From the NCBI GenBank assembly GCA_036023115.1, contig JAYKKT010000040.1, positions 2,229,501-2,293,500 on the forward strand: a stretch of DNA of 64,000 bases. The letters are read 5' to 3'. Shown one piece after another: positions 36,613 to 50,200 of this stretch. Within the stretch, counting starts at the first letter, position 1. Every line of letters starts with the position of its first letter. The position numbers were made by a program, and so were the translations under genes. The notes under the pieces are model-generated. The model did not search any database, was not told the DNA's origin, and worked only from the letters and a program-made list of their open reading frames with translations. The DNA comes from Brasenia schreberi. Its lineage: Eukaryota > Streptophyta > Magnoliopsida > Nymphaeales > Cabombaceae.

Positions 36613-38302
36613 GACGGGCGACCCACTCGTGAGATTGGGCTGCTGGAACGGGGTCTACAATGATAACTCAAGCATGCCCGATCTCATCCAGTGTTTGGAA
36701 TGGTTGCACCTAAACCGTTGGATCTAAAGTAAGATATCATACATCATATTCTATGAGATGTGATATATACGAAAGTTAGACTCTCCTCACAGTTGAAATG
36801 AAGCTTTTCTCCTAAAGCAACATGGGGAAATCATGCGTCCCTTTTCTGTATTCGTAGCTTGCCCTGTTTCAGCGTTAGGCGTAGAACAAGAACTGACCCA
36901 CAAGGGCACGCCATAGTGGTAGGTCAGGGTTCTTCCATCTCCGGTTGTATCAACACAGTCTACCTAAATAGCAATATGAGGATTGTTGACGCTGAAAATC
37001 AAGGAGACGTGGTAAGCACTCGAGGAACTTGAAAAGGAAAACCAGTCTAAACCCACGATGTAGAGAAACCTTGTGACACGAATCACCGGTAGTGACCAGG
37101 CCCTGGTAACTGATAGTCTCGGCCTTGGCCATTTGACAACATAGTTTAGAAAGCCCTGTTGTCTGGTAGCCTAAGATTTTCAATGCTAAAGCTATGCTCG
37201 GAAACCGAAGACGCATCACATTGTTCCGGCTGGTGGCCGATGCCATCCACTGTTTGGCCCTTAAGTAGATTGCATGAAAAAAATTCTACCACATAACACA
37301 ATCCAATTTCATCATAAAGTGGTTTTCTCAAAAACTTTGTGGCGGCATGGTATCGCCAATCTACGCCAGGGGCGGATCTACATTGAGACAAGGTGGGCTC
37401 GGATTTTGAAAATTGAATAAAAAATATTATATCTCGTGGTTGAATCTGTGATCATAATATATCGTTCACACCACCTTATAAGCCGCCTCACCCCATACAG
37501 ATTTATGGATCCACCACTGATCTACGTTCATGCATAGCTTGGTGATCATGGTGACCTTTATCTTTAGCTGGTCGCGAAAATTACCCTAAAGCAGTCCCCA
37601 AACGAGTATCAAGACATTCACCTCTTCTATGTCTGTTTATTTTCTACTAAGGGTGGTATTTTCTGAAGCAAGTTTCAGGAAGAAGGCTAGCTTTCAAAGA
37701 AAAGTCTTTTCTTCCCAAAACAAGTGAAAAGAAAGATGCATGTCTCGGGTATTGAACTCATGACCTCGTGCCTTCAACTTGTGAGTCAATACCTCGTAGC
37801 CATGTGAGCTATTGCTCTTAAACTTAAAGACAATAAAATTAATTAATACTGGCAGCTGGAGCACGATATCCGGATCCTACATTTATCATGCATTCCGCGT
37901 AATTTATTATTTTAGTTCATCTTCTTGTCTTTAGTGAATAAAGGGGTCTCCACTATGTTTCACTTAATTATTGTAAAAGAAAGAAAAAGAAGCAATATTT
38001 TGTATACAATATACACAAAGGTGATTATTAATGTTTAGATGCACTAGCAGTGAGCTTACCAATGAATTGTGATTTTCTTTTCTCAAAAGAAGTTTTATTT
38101 TTCTTGCTTTTTATTTTTATGTCTTATCTAGGGACATGTTTGTTGCACTGAGGGAATGCCGTTATTAAAGAATACCTAATGCACGCTTGCACTTATATTT
38201 TTTTCCATATTAAAATGCAAAAGGACTACAAGAGTCGGATGCATTAAGGCAAGAATCTCTACCTTCTAATTAAACTTTTTCATGATTTTGGTGAGTATTC
38301 CA
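36613..38302. other. Spacer, no recognised gene
   Basis: Overlapping minus-strand frames at 36950-37246 and 37146-37391 can be read as one broken frame but match no family I know. A tRNA-SINE-like piece lies at 37738-37822 on the minus strand (ATAGCTCACATGGCTACGAG box A side, GAGTTCAATACCCGAGACA box B side). Confidence 0.35.
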
Positions 38303-38353
38303 CAGCAGCAGCAACAACAACAACAATTAAGCCTTTTGCCTTACTAGATGGAG
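38303..38353 (-). mobile_element. RTE LINE 3'-end fragment
   Basis: CAGCAGCAACAACAACAACA is followed by ATTAAGCCTTTTGCCTTACT and AGATGGAGTC. It is the same terminus as at 32525 and 47254. No clear target-site duplication was seen. Confidence 0.65.
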
Positions 38354-38599
38354 TCCAGTCTCAACAAATGTTAGATAATTTATTATTATTTTTTTTCAAT
38401 ATTTTATAGTCTTTTCCCCCTCTTTTAACATTTACAGTTTCTCACGTTATATAGTTTCTTAACACATGAATTTGTTAGTATTTCTGAAATTTTGATGAGA
38501 GTTTACCAGTTGTCTCATGCATACAAAGGAACGCAATGGTGATGGAGAGGTACATTATGTGTTTTGAGTGAGAAAAAGATACTATATATATATATATAA

Positions 38600-38717
38600 G
38601 GAGTGTTAGCTCTCTAGCGCCGTTGCTATTGGTGGGGAGTTCGACTCCGAGGGGGTACATGTGTGTAGGGTATTTGTTAGTGTTAGGCTTCGGCCTCCTC
38701 TTGTAACAAAAAAAAAT
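38600..38717 (+). mobile_element. tRNA-derived SINE copy
   Basis: GAGTGTTAGCTCTCTAGCGC is followed by CGTTGCTATTGGTGGGGAGT, TCGACTCCGAGGGGGTACAT, GTTAGGCTTCGGCCTCCTCT and TGTAACAAAAAAAAA. The AACGGCAGGGCG segment of the head is deleted. A TA run lies immediately upstream. Confidence 0.75.
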
Positions 38718-40311
38718 TGGTTTAAAAATACACTACTAAATGTGAAAGAATGAATACTTACAAAACAACGCTAAGGTTACTGTTTTAGATGATGCCAAGT
38801 ATTAAAAGTTACGTAACATGTACATAACGTGTCAGGTTGATTTGCATTGTTAAGGAAGAAAAAATTGAGGTTATTAGAGACAAAAGTTTATATTATTAAA
38901 ATTAGAGTAACTTAGTCTAAAATTATTTACACATTTAAAAGGGCAAAGAAATGGATCTCGAATGAAAAAAATTAAAAGATAGAACACCATAAAAGAGGCA
39001 AGGTTTTGAAGTTTCGAAGAGAACATAGACAACTAAAAGGATCCATATAAACCCATTTACTATATGATAAAGCAGTGGTAAATCCAGAAACTTGTTTCGG
39101 GTGGATGGGATTTAAAAAATTTCAAATTCTTTTAAAAGTTTTAATATGTAATTTAAAATTTTCAGAATTTCGAGACCCCATCCTGCTACAATGTGAATCC
39201 CCCGCTGCCATAAGGCTTGGTTTTGGTTGGAGTTTACCCGTTATTTATTTAAAGCTTCCAAAATCTGAATGTATTGTATGCCATGCCCCATCAAAGAGCA
39301 CAATGCGAAACTAAAGTCTTCGATTCGAGGATTAAAGTCTTAAAATAGTGAGTACAATCGGTGTTAAATTTTTCTTTATACCAACTTGCTCGTACTTAGC
39401 CAAGCCATCTCCATCATGAAAAAATAAGAGGGTATCTACTTACTTGAGAGTGACAGTTAATTATTAATCCTATTATTATTATTGTTGTTGTTGTTGTTAT
39501 TATATTAAATTAAATTTTCATATCAAGATTGTATCTTTATTTTGTTTTATTTATTTACCCGGAGAAACTGCACCCAGTTCCAGCAACGTTGATGTCGCTT
39601 GAAAGCCTACTCTAGAGACAGGACCTAATTCAACCCAAAAGGTTTCTTGTCCAAACCATCTCCATCTCCCTTCTTTTTCCCCCTAAGGGGTCTTGGTTTG
39701 ATGAGACCAACCTGTTATAGCGCTGGCAATTCCAGACTTGACCTGGCAACCTGCCCTTATCGAATCCAAATAGTCCGTGTAGTTGTGGTTTGGACCCTGG
39801 ATCGGGTCCAGGCCATTCAAAAGTGGTCCAACAATAACTGGGTCAGGTGTGAGTTGATCTGCACCCTACTCAAAAGGTATATTTTAATGTATATTATGTA
39901 TATATTTATATTTATAGATATGTGTACTTTACATTCTACACATATAGAATTACATTTTATGTAGCATTTACATTTATGTTTATAAATAATATAATAATAC
40001 ATATATATAATTCATTTATATGTATATGTATAATAATACATTTAATTACATTTTATATATACATTTACATATTATATAGCATTTACAATATACATATATA
40101 TTATATATGCATATATAGTTTGTATAATCCATATTATATGTAACCACATATACACATATATGATTATGTAATGCATATACTCCTCAATCCTAGTCGATTT
40201 TCAGATTATCCATACGGCAAAGAAAACACCTTGTTGGTGCTATCTGCAATCGTCTATCAAAAACGAATCAAGTAGTGGTAGAGTATATACTCGTATGGTA
40301 GACTATATACC

Positions 40312-40353
<42 letters not shown>

Positions 40354-40755
40354 CATCCTATGATCAGTCAGGATATTGAGTGCAAAAAATTGAACCTGAA
40401 TAGTTTCAAACTATGATAAGAAGCGTCGTTGCTGCTGTTTAGCTGCCGCCTAACATGATTTTTGACACGACTAAGTAATAATACAAGAAAAAAGCATGAA
40501 AACGAAATTACTCGCAATGTACCATGCTACACAACTCGACTCTTCGACCCAAAAAAAAATCATAACGTGTCCACCCAAAAACAACACGAATTTTATGACC
40601 TGTTTAACCCGGCACGGTCACGTTTCAAACCACGAAGTTGCCACCCTCAGCTGGACCCGAAACCGAACCACTCTGAAAAGCCCTTACCCTTTGCGGACGG
40701 TGGAAGAAGTGGAGCCGACCAACTTGCTGGGGCCAGACCGGCGGCCTCCATCATC
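38718..40755. other. AT-rich spacer upstream of the PORR pseudogene
   Basis: It holds a strongly AT-rich tract at about 39880-40170 (TATATA/TACATT text) and a (GA)n microsatellite at 40315-40351. The pyrimidine- and A-rich stretch 40460-40640 carries the 'aacacgaattttatgacc' dispersed-repeat text. No intact gene. Confidence 0.45.
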
Positions 40756-42241
40756 ATGCTGTGGGGCTGCCTCCTCCGCCACCTCTCCGCCCTCCGGCGT
40801 GCCTCCCCGGAGCGTCGCTTCCTCTCGCAGTCGTGCGGCGTGTTGAAAAAGCAGGAGCGCGTGCGCCACCATGGGTTCGACAACTACATGGAGGTGCACC
40901 AGAAGGTCCGCAAGATCCTCAAGTTCCAGGAGCTCATGCTGGCGCAGCCCGGCCGCACCATCTGCGTCGCCCGCTTCCACTCCTTCTCCTGCCGCTTCGG
41001 CTTCGGGTAGTTCAAGTCCGGCGCCTTCATCCTCAAATTCCCCCGCGTATTCGAGATTTACGAGCACCCCGTTCAGCGCAACCTCTGGGTGCCGCCTTAC
41101 CCGCTCCGCCGCCCGCCAGATCGCCGCCGAGCAATCCGCCCTCTAGGCGCAGACGCCTGACGCCATCACCCGCCTCCGCAAGCTCCTTATGATGTTAAAT
41201 TCCGGCCATCTCCGCCTCGATCACCTCCAGGTTGCCCGATCCGATCTGGGCCTCCTGGCTGACTTCGAGCATTCCGTGGTCCTCGCGAATCCCGATCTCT
41301 TCCGCCTCTCCGGCCCGAAGACCGTCGAGATCGTCGACCGCGACCCCAAGTTAGCCGTCTGCGAGATTGAGCGTCGTCGTGAGCGGGAGTACGACGAAAG
41401 GGGCGGCGATTCTGAAGGGATTCGCTTCGCGTTCCTTGTGAATTCCCCCCCGGGGTTCAAAATTAGCAAGTATTATAAAATCGCCGTGTGGAAATGGCAG
41501 CGATTGCCGTACTGGTCGCCTTATGAGGACGTCTCCGGCTACGGTCTCCGGTCGCTCGAGGCACAACGGCGGATGGAGAAGCGGGCGGTCGCCATTATCC
41601 ATGAATTGGTCTGCCTTACTGTGGAGAAGAAGATTACGTTGGAGAGGATCGCCCATTTCAGATACGACCTCAATTTGCCCAAGAAATTGAAGGATTTCCT
41701 GCTGCAGCATCAGGGAATCTTCTATATTTCGACGAGGGGGAACCACGGTAAACTACACACGGTGTTTCTCCGTGAGACCTATCGCAGAGGGGAATTGATC
41801 GAGCCGAATGATTTGTACATGGCGAGGAGGGGTCTAATTGATCTCATACTCTCCAGTCCAAGGAAGGCCAAAGTCGATCCCCAGCTTTGCCATTTTAGGG
41901 TGGATAGGGAAGACGAAGATGGGTTCAAGCGGCATATCCGTGATAGTTGTCGGAGTGACTTGGCCGAGCAGGAGAGCCCACGGCTTGGATTGGATGCCGG
42001 CGATTCAGGCCGGGGTAATATGCAGTCAGAATTTGAGGGAGGAGAAGAGAGTTTCGAGTTGGGCGAAGAGAGATTTGAGTTGGGTGCTGATGGTGGATCC
42101 AGTTCTGATTCAGATTGTTTAAGCAGTTTAGATGGCGACTCTGAGGAAGATGGTGATGATACTAACGATGAGGATTTCCCGGCAGAATTGGCACATGGTC
42201 AAGGTAGCCATGATAGAGATTGTGTTGATAAGAAGAAATGA
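40756..42241 (+). pseudogene. PORR-domain protein (At4g08940-like), broken by two stops and a frameshift
   Basis: Intronless. The ATG at 40756 begins a mitochondrial-type leader (MLWGCLLRHLSALRRASPER), then KKQERVRHHGFDNYMEVHQK and the PORR domain (plant organelle RNA recognition; group II intron splicing in relatives). In-frame TAG at 41008-41010 interrupts ..CRFGFG / FKSGAFILKFPRVFEIYEHP. One extra G in the GGG at 41087-41089 shifts the frame just before CRLTRSAARQIAAEQ. A second TAG at 41144-41146 replaces the residue before AQTPDAITRLRKLLMM. From 41189 the frame is open for 350 codons with conserved blocks (NSPPGFKISKYYKIAVWKWQ, RLPYWSPYEDVSGYGLRS, LTVEKKITLERIAHFRYDL, LLQHQGIFYISTRGNHGKLH) and a very acidic tail. 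Half the domain and the leader are cut off, so function is unlikely. Translation from 41189 is the only way a product could be made. Confidence 0.9.
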
Positions 42242-45143
42242 ATTATGCAATGAGAAAGAAGATTACTGCATTCACGATGTTATGCATGTTCCTGAGAAAA
42301 AACATGCTGTGCATCCATAGTTTTCTTCACCAAATGCATGGGAAGCGCAATGAAGACAATAGCTTTGAATTTCATGAGGTCTGGTGAGTGAATCTGCTTC
42401 ATGATATGTTAGTAATTTATATGATTAGCTGTTATATTCATTTTATCATCTATTGCCGGCTTGACAAATGATTTACTGATAATATAACATGCCGGAGATG
42501 TTTTGGCATGGAATGCGTATTATAGGATTCAACTTCAAGCGCCTATTCGGTATAAAAGTTTCACACTTCAAGTATCTCACAGAAGTACTGACAACTTTAT
42601 TTGCTCCGACTGCTTGAGGCCCGATCAGTATCTGAAGGGCTTCAACTGATAGGCTTGCTTGGTTTTGGCTACTGAAAATTTTAGCTTTAGAAGCCTTGTT
42701 CCTGCCAGGAAAAGGTTCTCGTTTTATCCTCTCAAGGCAGGATCTTTGTCAGCTTCATCATGATATTTCATCTTGATCCAAGGATCTATCAGTCTGTATG
42801 TGTATAACATTTCAGAATCTTTGTTGGTTGGATGGTTGTCCTTGTCGAAAAATATATTGGATAGATGATCCACAACGATGCTGGTTTTCTGATCATTTGA
42901 TGCTTCCTTAAGTTGTTCATCACAGTGAGTTGCTTCACATAGCTGTTCAATTAGGATCATTTACAGTCTCATCTACATCTGGGTTAGTGATTGTTGCCCT
43001 GCTAAGCACTCCTGTATGTTCACCTAATTTTCATGTTCTAGGGTCTCCAAATAGGAACCTAGCGTTCTCCCACACTAGTGGGATCATCTGCCTGGGTTCT
43101 TGGGCATGATTGTATTCAATCGTTTGATCTTGTGTCATATTCGCATTTATAGGAATCTTTTGGTCATTGAACTTCGTGCAGTTCAGAAACTATTTATCTC
43201 TTTATCCTTTGACTATGATACAAATTCCAATTTCTTAAGGTCATTTCAGCCATCACAATTTATCTGTGTGGTACGTTATGGAATTTTTTGACGGTTACTC
43301 TTGTACTGTAACTATTAAATTCTCGTCATCATTAAACCAATCTTTTGACTTGTTTATTTGATGAGTTAAGCAGTTGAGGCTGTTTGCCTAGTGCTAAGAT
43401 ATGCTCTAGTCGAGTTAGGTTCTTGGCTAACGGTTTTCTTTCACCCTTACTACTGTTTCAGATTGTCAAAGGTGATACGATTGCAAAATGGCCGTCTCAT
43501 GGTGCCTGAAAAGAAAATGACGAGGTGAATCTTGGATCACAGGCCAAATATGCGGACGATTACATCTGGAATTAAAGAAGATGCATTGTTCAAACGAGGG
43601 TACGTTCCTGCAACTTTTGATAGAGATGAAGATGGTAAAGGCTCTTTAGACATTTACTACTTGGATCTTTACATGAAGAAAATTCGTGGTTGGCTGTGTG
43701 CCTCACAATTTCGGGCTTGGCTTGACCCTTTTCCTGTGTATGTTACCATCATTGCTTTTCATTTTCTTTTGGATTGTCAACCTGGGTTTAGGCAAGCTCA
43801 ATTTTATTGTTGTTATGGAATAGGCATGTGAAAGTTTTAATGATGTTTCATCTTAGTATATTCTAACCGAGTAAAGAGGTGTATTTCGGTTGCAAAGTGT
43901 AAAGTTATATTTGTTCGGTAGAAGCATCGCAGATTAAACAGTTCCACCTATATATGTGTCCTATGTGGTAATTGTAGAAATCTTGAGACGCATTGCAGAA
44001 GATTAAAACAAGAATATCTCTAATATTACGGAGGAAAAACATATGGGATTGAAAGAAGGGGCGTACTTCCAATGGAGGTCGCCCCTCCTCTTCTTCACAC
44101 TTTCTTACAACACAACTTCAAATCCTAATACAACCTACCTTCTCTTATAGAAGGAGTTGAAAATCGAAAATTGACAAAAATGATCAAAATACCCTTAGTA
44201 TAGAAAATTACCAAAATGCTCCTAGTATTTCGAGCAAGTACAATAATACTTAAAAACATCAGAAATTATAAAACTAACACAAATAATACTAGATAAACAT
44301 ATTCTTCAACAGTAATGGTTCGATTTCAACCTTAACACATTGTATTAACCATACAATCTGCTTTCTTGCAAGTTAACCCAAACCAAATCACAAAGTCCAA
44401 AGTCCAAATTTGATCCTCTGTTTGGATTGGTTTAATCGGTTTTATTGGTTTCTGCTCGTTTTATTTGAAGACCCTTGGTCACTTGTGACTGTGCTTCTTT
44501 CACGCATTTGCTAAATCTTGCTGTGTTAAGTGGCGTCTGATAGCGCTCTGAGGAATAAAACTTTCTGAAAATCTCTTCCGTGAAAAGATTTGCAGGGAAA
44601 GAGAAATGTATGGTTCTAAAAACTAGAAAGTGCAGTTTCTTGGAGTTACTCAAAATACCTAAACCCCTCTGTCTAACTAAGCTAGATACTCTACTGGCTC
44701 TTCTAAGAACTATATTGTGTAGTTTTTTCAGATACATGATCGGAGTCCATGCGGTGATGGATCTACATTGAACTGAGGTGGGGTGTCCGTGTCACCCGAA
44801 ATTGGAACGGCTAAGAAATTTCATCTTTAGTTGAATTCATGGGCTATAATACATAATTGACCTCATGCTAAACAGCGAGGTGGTTTATTTTCCTCACTGA
44901 AAGATTTCTAGATCCCCTAATTGCCTTCAAAGAAAGACATGGTTCAGATTTGGCCAATCTCTGTCCGGTCCGAGGAAACGCGTGCACCCGACATAAACTA
45001 CATTTGCACTCTTCTGCCAGTTACAACACTGAAGATGTGCAAATATTCACCCACATACATCAAGATGGATGGACATGTTCCATAAAACTGAAGATGAACC
45101 ATACCACAGCCTTTGATCTCAAGATGATTCTTGGCCATGCTTC

Positions 45144-45145
<2 letters not shown>
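42242..45145. other. Spacer downstream of the PORR pseudogene
   Basis: The first part may be former 3' UTR. A frame at 43532-43831 reads DALFKRGYVPATFDRDEDG but matches no family I know. The minus frame at 42724-42960 is likewise unrecognised. No repeat family stands out. Confidence 0.35.

Positions 45146-45194
<49 letters not shown>
45146..45194. repeat. Compound (TA)n(GA)n microsatellite
   Basis: About 35 bp of pure TA followed directly by GAGAGAGAGAG. One of at least five loci with the same TA-to-GA order. Confidence 0.85.
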
Positions 45195-45208
45195 TTTATA
45201 ATGCTTTC

Positions 45209-45305
45209 CGTTTTTACTACAAGGGAAGGCCAAAACCTCACACACACATGCAACCCCTTGAATCAAACTCGTCACTTCTAACGTTTGAGTTAGGTAGCCT
45301 TCTCA
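45209..45305 (-). mobile_element. Diverged tRNA-SINE copy
   Basis: The plus strand reads TTTTTACTACAAGGGAAGGCC, AAAACCTCACACACACATGC, AACCCCTTGAATCAAACTCG. It is the reverse of the family tail and box B region; the head is badly altered. Confidence 0.5.
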
Positions 45306-46362
45306 GTTTTTCTCCATCAAAGTGGAACTTCACTCAAAAGTGAGAAGGTACAGAGTTGCTTGTTTAGCAGCATACAACAAGAAAAAGTGAAACTCTCAGT
45401 GTGAAATATAAAAAATCTTAGTTATGTAGAGATAACACACCTAAATTATAGGAGCAATTGTAGTCGTTTCACCATATATATTCGAGAAACAAGCAAATTC
45501 TGAAAACCTCGACAAGCACAACAAAACCCCATCAGGGCACAAGACGCCCTCTCCATCGCTCCCTCTTCAAGACACAGGATGAGAGAGAGAGAATGAAGAG
45601 GAAGAAAGTGAGCTGACCTAGACCTAGTCTGTTCCGAACCGGCTCGATGGTTCAAACCAGAACCAAACCAGGTCAAGAAGCATATGAAACCAGAACTGTT
45701 GGAACCAGATCGGTGGATGACTAGGTTCGGTTCCTGTTTCAACTTCTATGGAACCAGAACCATGCCGAAACCGGAACAGACTGTTTGGAACCACCAATTC
45801 CATGGTTTTCTAATATTTTCTTTTCAAAATTCAATTTTTTTAAAAAAAATCCGATTTTGAACGGTTTAGGGCTTAAACTGGAACTGGTGCAGGAACCGAA
45901 AAGCCCAATGGCCCCCTCTCTCCACCCATTCTTTTCCCTCTCAACTGGTGGGGAGCCCTAAAAGTTAAGCTAACGCTCAGGGGCCAATTTATAACGCTTT
46001 TTATTACTCAACTTAGTGAGGCCTATTCATTTAAACCTGGAATATCAAACTATCTATTATAGTGTACAGTTCTTATCTCTATATCATGCATATTTTAAAA
46101 AAGATTTCAAGGATGAAGTATATATCTTGTTATTAGTACCATCTAGTAAATGATACGATATTAAATTGGGAATACTTTTAATGATCATGTAGTTGACTTC
46201 GACAATTCTTAGAAGCCGAAAGTTAGTTCTATTCATTCATTTTGCACGACCAACTCAACAAGTAATGATCATCATTAATGGTGATGAATTTAATGAAATT
46301 CTTAAACTTGTGCTTGATATTCAATTGTAGAGAGTGCCCCAGCTGTCAAATACTGTACATTA

Positions 46363-46489
46363 GCATTGAGAGCGTTAGCTCAACAGCAGGGCGCTCTAAG
46401 CCGTTGCTGCTGGTGGGGAATTCGACCCCAAGGGGGGTGCATGTGTGAGTGTGTGTTAAGCTTCCACCTCCTCTTCTAACAAAAAAAAG
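46363..46489 (+). mobile_element. tRNA-derived SINE with target-site duplication
   Basis: Best copy in the window. The head GAGAGCGTTAGCTCAACAGC (box A-like TTAGCTCAACAG) is followed by AGGGCGCTCTAAGCC, GGGGAATTCGACCCCAAGG (box B-like), GTGCATGTGTGAG, a CTTCCACCTCCTCTTCTAAC tail and eight A. TACTGTAC lies on both sides (46351-46358 and 46490-46497), extended imperfectly by ATTA/TTTA. No coding capacity; mobilisation would need LINE proteins in trans. Confidence 0.8.
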
Positions 46490-47253
46490 TACTGTACTTT
46501 ATTTTTGGGGTTAAACCATGGGTACCGGAAGCTTAGAAGTTCAAACCAGGTCAGTCCAATATGGGGGCAAAGCTCTCCAGCGTTGGTTTCCAACATTCAC
46601 AAAGACATTTCGAACTTGAGACGTTGCTTAAGAGGATCAAGCACCAAACCACTTAGAACCAACCGAACATTGGTGAATTCTTTGTTCTTTTCTCGAAGAA
46701 CAATACTGCACAAAGATCTACAACAATTCTGCCTGAGGGGTTGACCCAAAAGGTCACCGAGTCGAAGGTCATGAGGTCGAGCCAGGGCCAGGGGTGTGCA
46801 TATCTATCTGGTAGGGTCTTCCTAACCCCAGCTTGTCTACATGTAGAAAAGCGATCAAGACTATAAGATGCTCACGCCCCATCTAGCTAATACTTCCCCT
46901 TAAGTTACACCTAATGGCCCCGGAAATCAGCCTACCAGAAAGTCGGTTGATTTCCGGAACCTTAAGTCAAGACCTGAGGTTAACATGCTCCGTTTGCTTT
47001 GCAAGGCAAAAAGAGGCCGGCACTTCAAATCCCTGCTCTTTTGTCCCCTGTTTTCTCCGTTGTTTTCTTTTGTGTGAGCAAAGTGCGTGTGCATATTGTA
47101 TGGCAGAAAGTCTATTAATGTCTGACAATTCAAGCATGCCCTGCAAATCATGTTTGTGCCATAAATTAGATCATTATGTAAACAAATTTCAAGACTTATC
47201 TGATGGACTCTTAACACCTCATGGTTAGCTATTGCATGTGGTATTAGTATTTA

Positions 47254-50200
47254 CAACAACAACTAAGACTTTTCCATATTAGATGGGGTCGGTTACATGA
47301 ATTCTTTGTTTCCACATAGCCCTATAGCAATTAACTCAATATAAAATCGATCATTCTTTATTGTTTCTTTCCAACACTTTTGTCGTTGTCCTCTTCCTCT
47401 TTTAAAAACAATTTAGTTTTTTATATATTCTTATGCGAGTATTCTTTGGTCGCCTTTCTACATGTCCAAACTATCTTAAACAATTTTCCCTCATTTTATC
47501 CTTTATTGGTGCTACTCCTGATTTATTTCTAATAACCTCATTATGTATAGAGTCTTTTCTTGTGTAACCACTCATTTATCTCAACATCTTCATTTATGCT
47601 ATAAACATCTTTTATACATGTTGATGATTAACTATCCAACACTCATAATCATAAAACATAGTAGGTCTAATTGCTACGCTATAATATTTACCTTTCAACT
47701 TTAATGACATATTTTTATCACATAGAATATCTGATGCTCCTATCCATTTTAACCAACTAGCATTAATTCTAACATCTCAATCAACTTTTTCATCACTCTG
47801 AGATAATTCTATGCATAACATCTCCATCAATTTTTTTATCACTTTGAAAAACTGATAACAGGTATTTAAAACTTTTCTTGAGGGATGTAAAATATGTCAA
47901 TTATAATTTCTATGTCCTCTAAAGTACCCAAATAATCAAACTTACATTTCATATATTTTGTCTTTGTTCAATTAAGTCGGAAGCATTTACTTTCTAATGT
48001 TTCTTTCTACAATTCTAACTTCATATTAACTTTTTCCTTAGACTCATCCACTAACACAATGTAATCTGTAAATAATATGCACCAATGTACTTCATCTTGA
48101 ATATGTTTTGTTAACTCATCAATGACCAATATAAATAAATATAGATTTAAAGTTGATCCATAATGTAACCCAATATTAACTTCAAAGGAATTTGTCATTC
48201 CTTTGAGTTCTTACACATGTTTTTACATCATCATATATGTCTTGTATAAGATTTATGTATGTCAATGAGATATCTCTCTTTTCTAAGGTTCTCCAAAGAA
48301 CATCTCTTTACACTATATTGTAACATTTTTCTAGATCAATAAATATCATGTGGAGTTTTTTTTTTTGTTATAAAATATTCAATAAGATGTCTCAATAGGT
48401 AAATCACTTCAATAGTAGATCTATCGGGCATGAATCCAAATTGATTTTCTGTTGTACTCGATAATTGTCTTAACCTACGTTTGATAATTCTTTCCCATAA
48501 TTTCATAGTATGGCTCATTAACTTGATACCTTGATAATTCACATAATTGTGAATGTCTGCCTTGTTCTTATATATGGGTATAAGTGTACTTGCTCTTCAT
48601 TCGTTGGACGTTCTCCATATTTCATTAAATAGTCTTATGAGTCAAGTGAGTCCCATCTCTCTTAGGATTTTTCATACTTCTATAAGAATATTGTCTTGTC
48701 CTGCAAAATTATGAACTTTCATATATCTAAGAGACTCTTTGATTTCATTATTTGAATACGGCGATGAAAATTATGAATTATATAATTTTTTGATTTGGCT
48801 AATTCTCCTAAGCTAATACTAATATCTGTATTTTCATTAAAAAGTTCATAGAAATATTTTTTCATCTATTTTTGATATCATTATTTGCAACTAGAATATT
48901 TTCATCCTCATCTTTATGCATCTAACAAAAGTAAGATCATTAGTTTTCTTATCTCTAGCCTTAGCTATCCTAAATATCTCTTTCACCTTTTTTTGAGTTA
49001 AGCTTTTTATATAAATCCTCCCAAACTTTGACTTTTGCTTTACTAACGGCCTTTTTCATTTCTTTTTTTACTTTCTTATAAGCCTCCCAAGTTTCACTAG
49101 TTTTTAGCATAATGTAATTTATAACATATTTTCTTTGCCTTGATTTTATCTTACTATCATACAACTTTTTTTTATGTTAGTACACCTCCCTTAGGTTCAC
49201 CTAAGACATCTTTTGCTACTTCCCTAATATGTATAGTCATATTGTTTCACATATTAGAAGGTGTATCTAAATAACTTTCTTTTTAAATATATCTTATTTC
49301 TCACATTTAAGGTTTCATCATCTAGTTTGAATAACTCCATGCATTTTATTTTTCTTTGTAAACCTTTTTACCAGCAAATACATTACTAAAAGTCGATGTT
49401 GAATTGTTAAGTTTTCTCTTGAAATTACCTTGCAATCTTTACAACACGATCTATCTTTTTTCCTATAAACAAAATAACAATTTGTGTTTGTAACAAGCCA
49501 CTCTTATAAGTAATTAAATGTTCATCTCATTTTTTAAAATTTTATTGGTCATAAAGAGATAAAAAAACTATAGCAAAATCTAAAATCTCCCTACCCTCTT
49601 CATTTATATCCCCAAAAACATAGTTTCCATGAATACCTTGATATCCTAATTCTTCTTTACGGACATGTTCATTTAAGTCGCCTCTCAAACAAATCACCTC
49701 TTTGTAGAATTATTTAAATTACCTTATCTAACTCCTCCCAAAAAACCTATTTTATACTATCTTCTAATTCTACTTTGGGTGCATAAGCACAAACTATATT
49801 CAAAGCCTCTACTCTTAACACTAATTTAACCATCATAATTCAGTCACCATATCGTTGTAGGTATACAACACTATCTTTTAAAACTTTATTTATAATAATA
49901 CCAACTCTATTTTGAGCCTTTTTCTTTCCTGAGTATCATAATTTAAAACTTTTATTATCAATCTTCTTTGTTTTTTCTCCTATCCACTTTGTCTCTTATA
50001 AACATAAAATGTGAATGTTTCTCCAAATCGTAGTATCTATCACCTCAATTAATTTGTCGGTCAATGTTTCAATATTTTAAGTACCAATACGAATCTTATT
50101 ATCTAGGACTACCTTCTTTACTTCATGCATCCATTCATGATGAAAATACAGAGACCCTCATTGTAACTTGTTAACTATATCTGGGTGACAATATAGTGGG

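Noticed and set aside
36950..37391. Two overlapping minus-strand frames as a broken gene
   Set aside because: Text such as GHQPEQCDASSV does not fit any family I recognise; coding status cannot be supported.
43461..43740. Possible exon (frame reading DALFKRGYVPATFDRDEDG) with EF-hand-like look
   Set aside because: The would-be loop lacks the hydrophobic position 8 and Glu/Asp at position 12; no family match and no supporting neighbouring exon.
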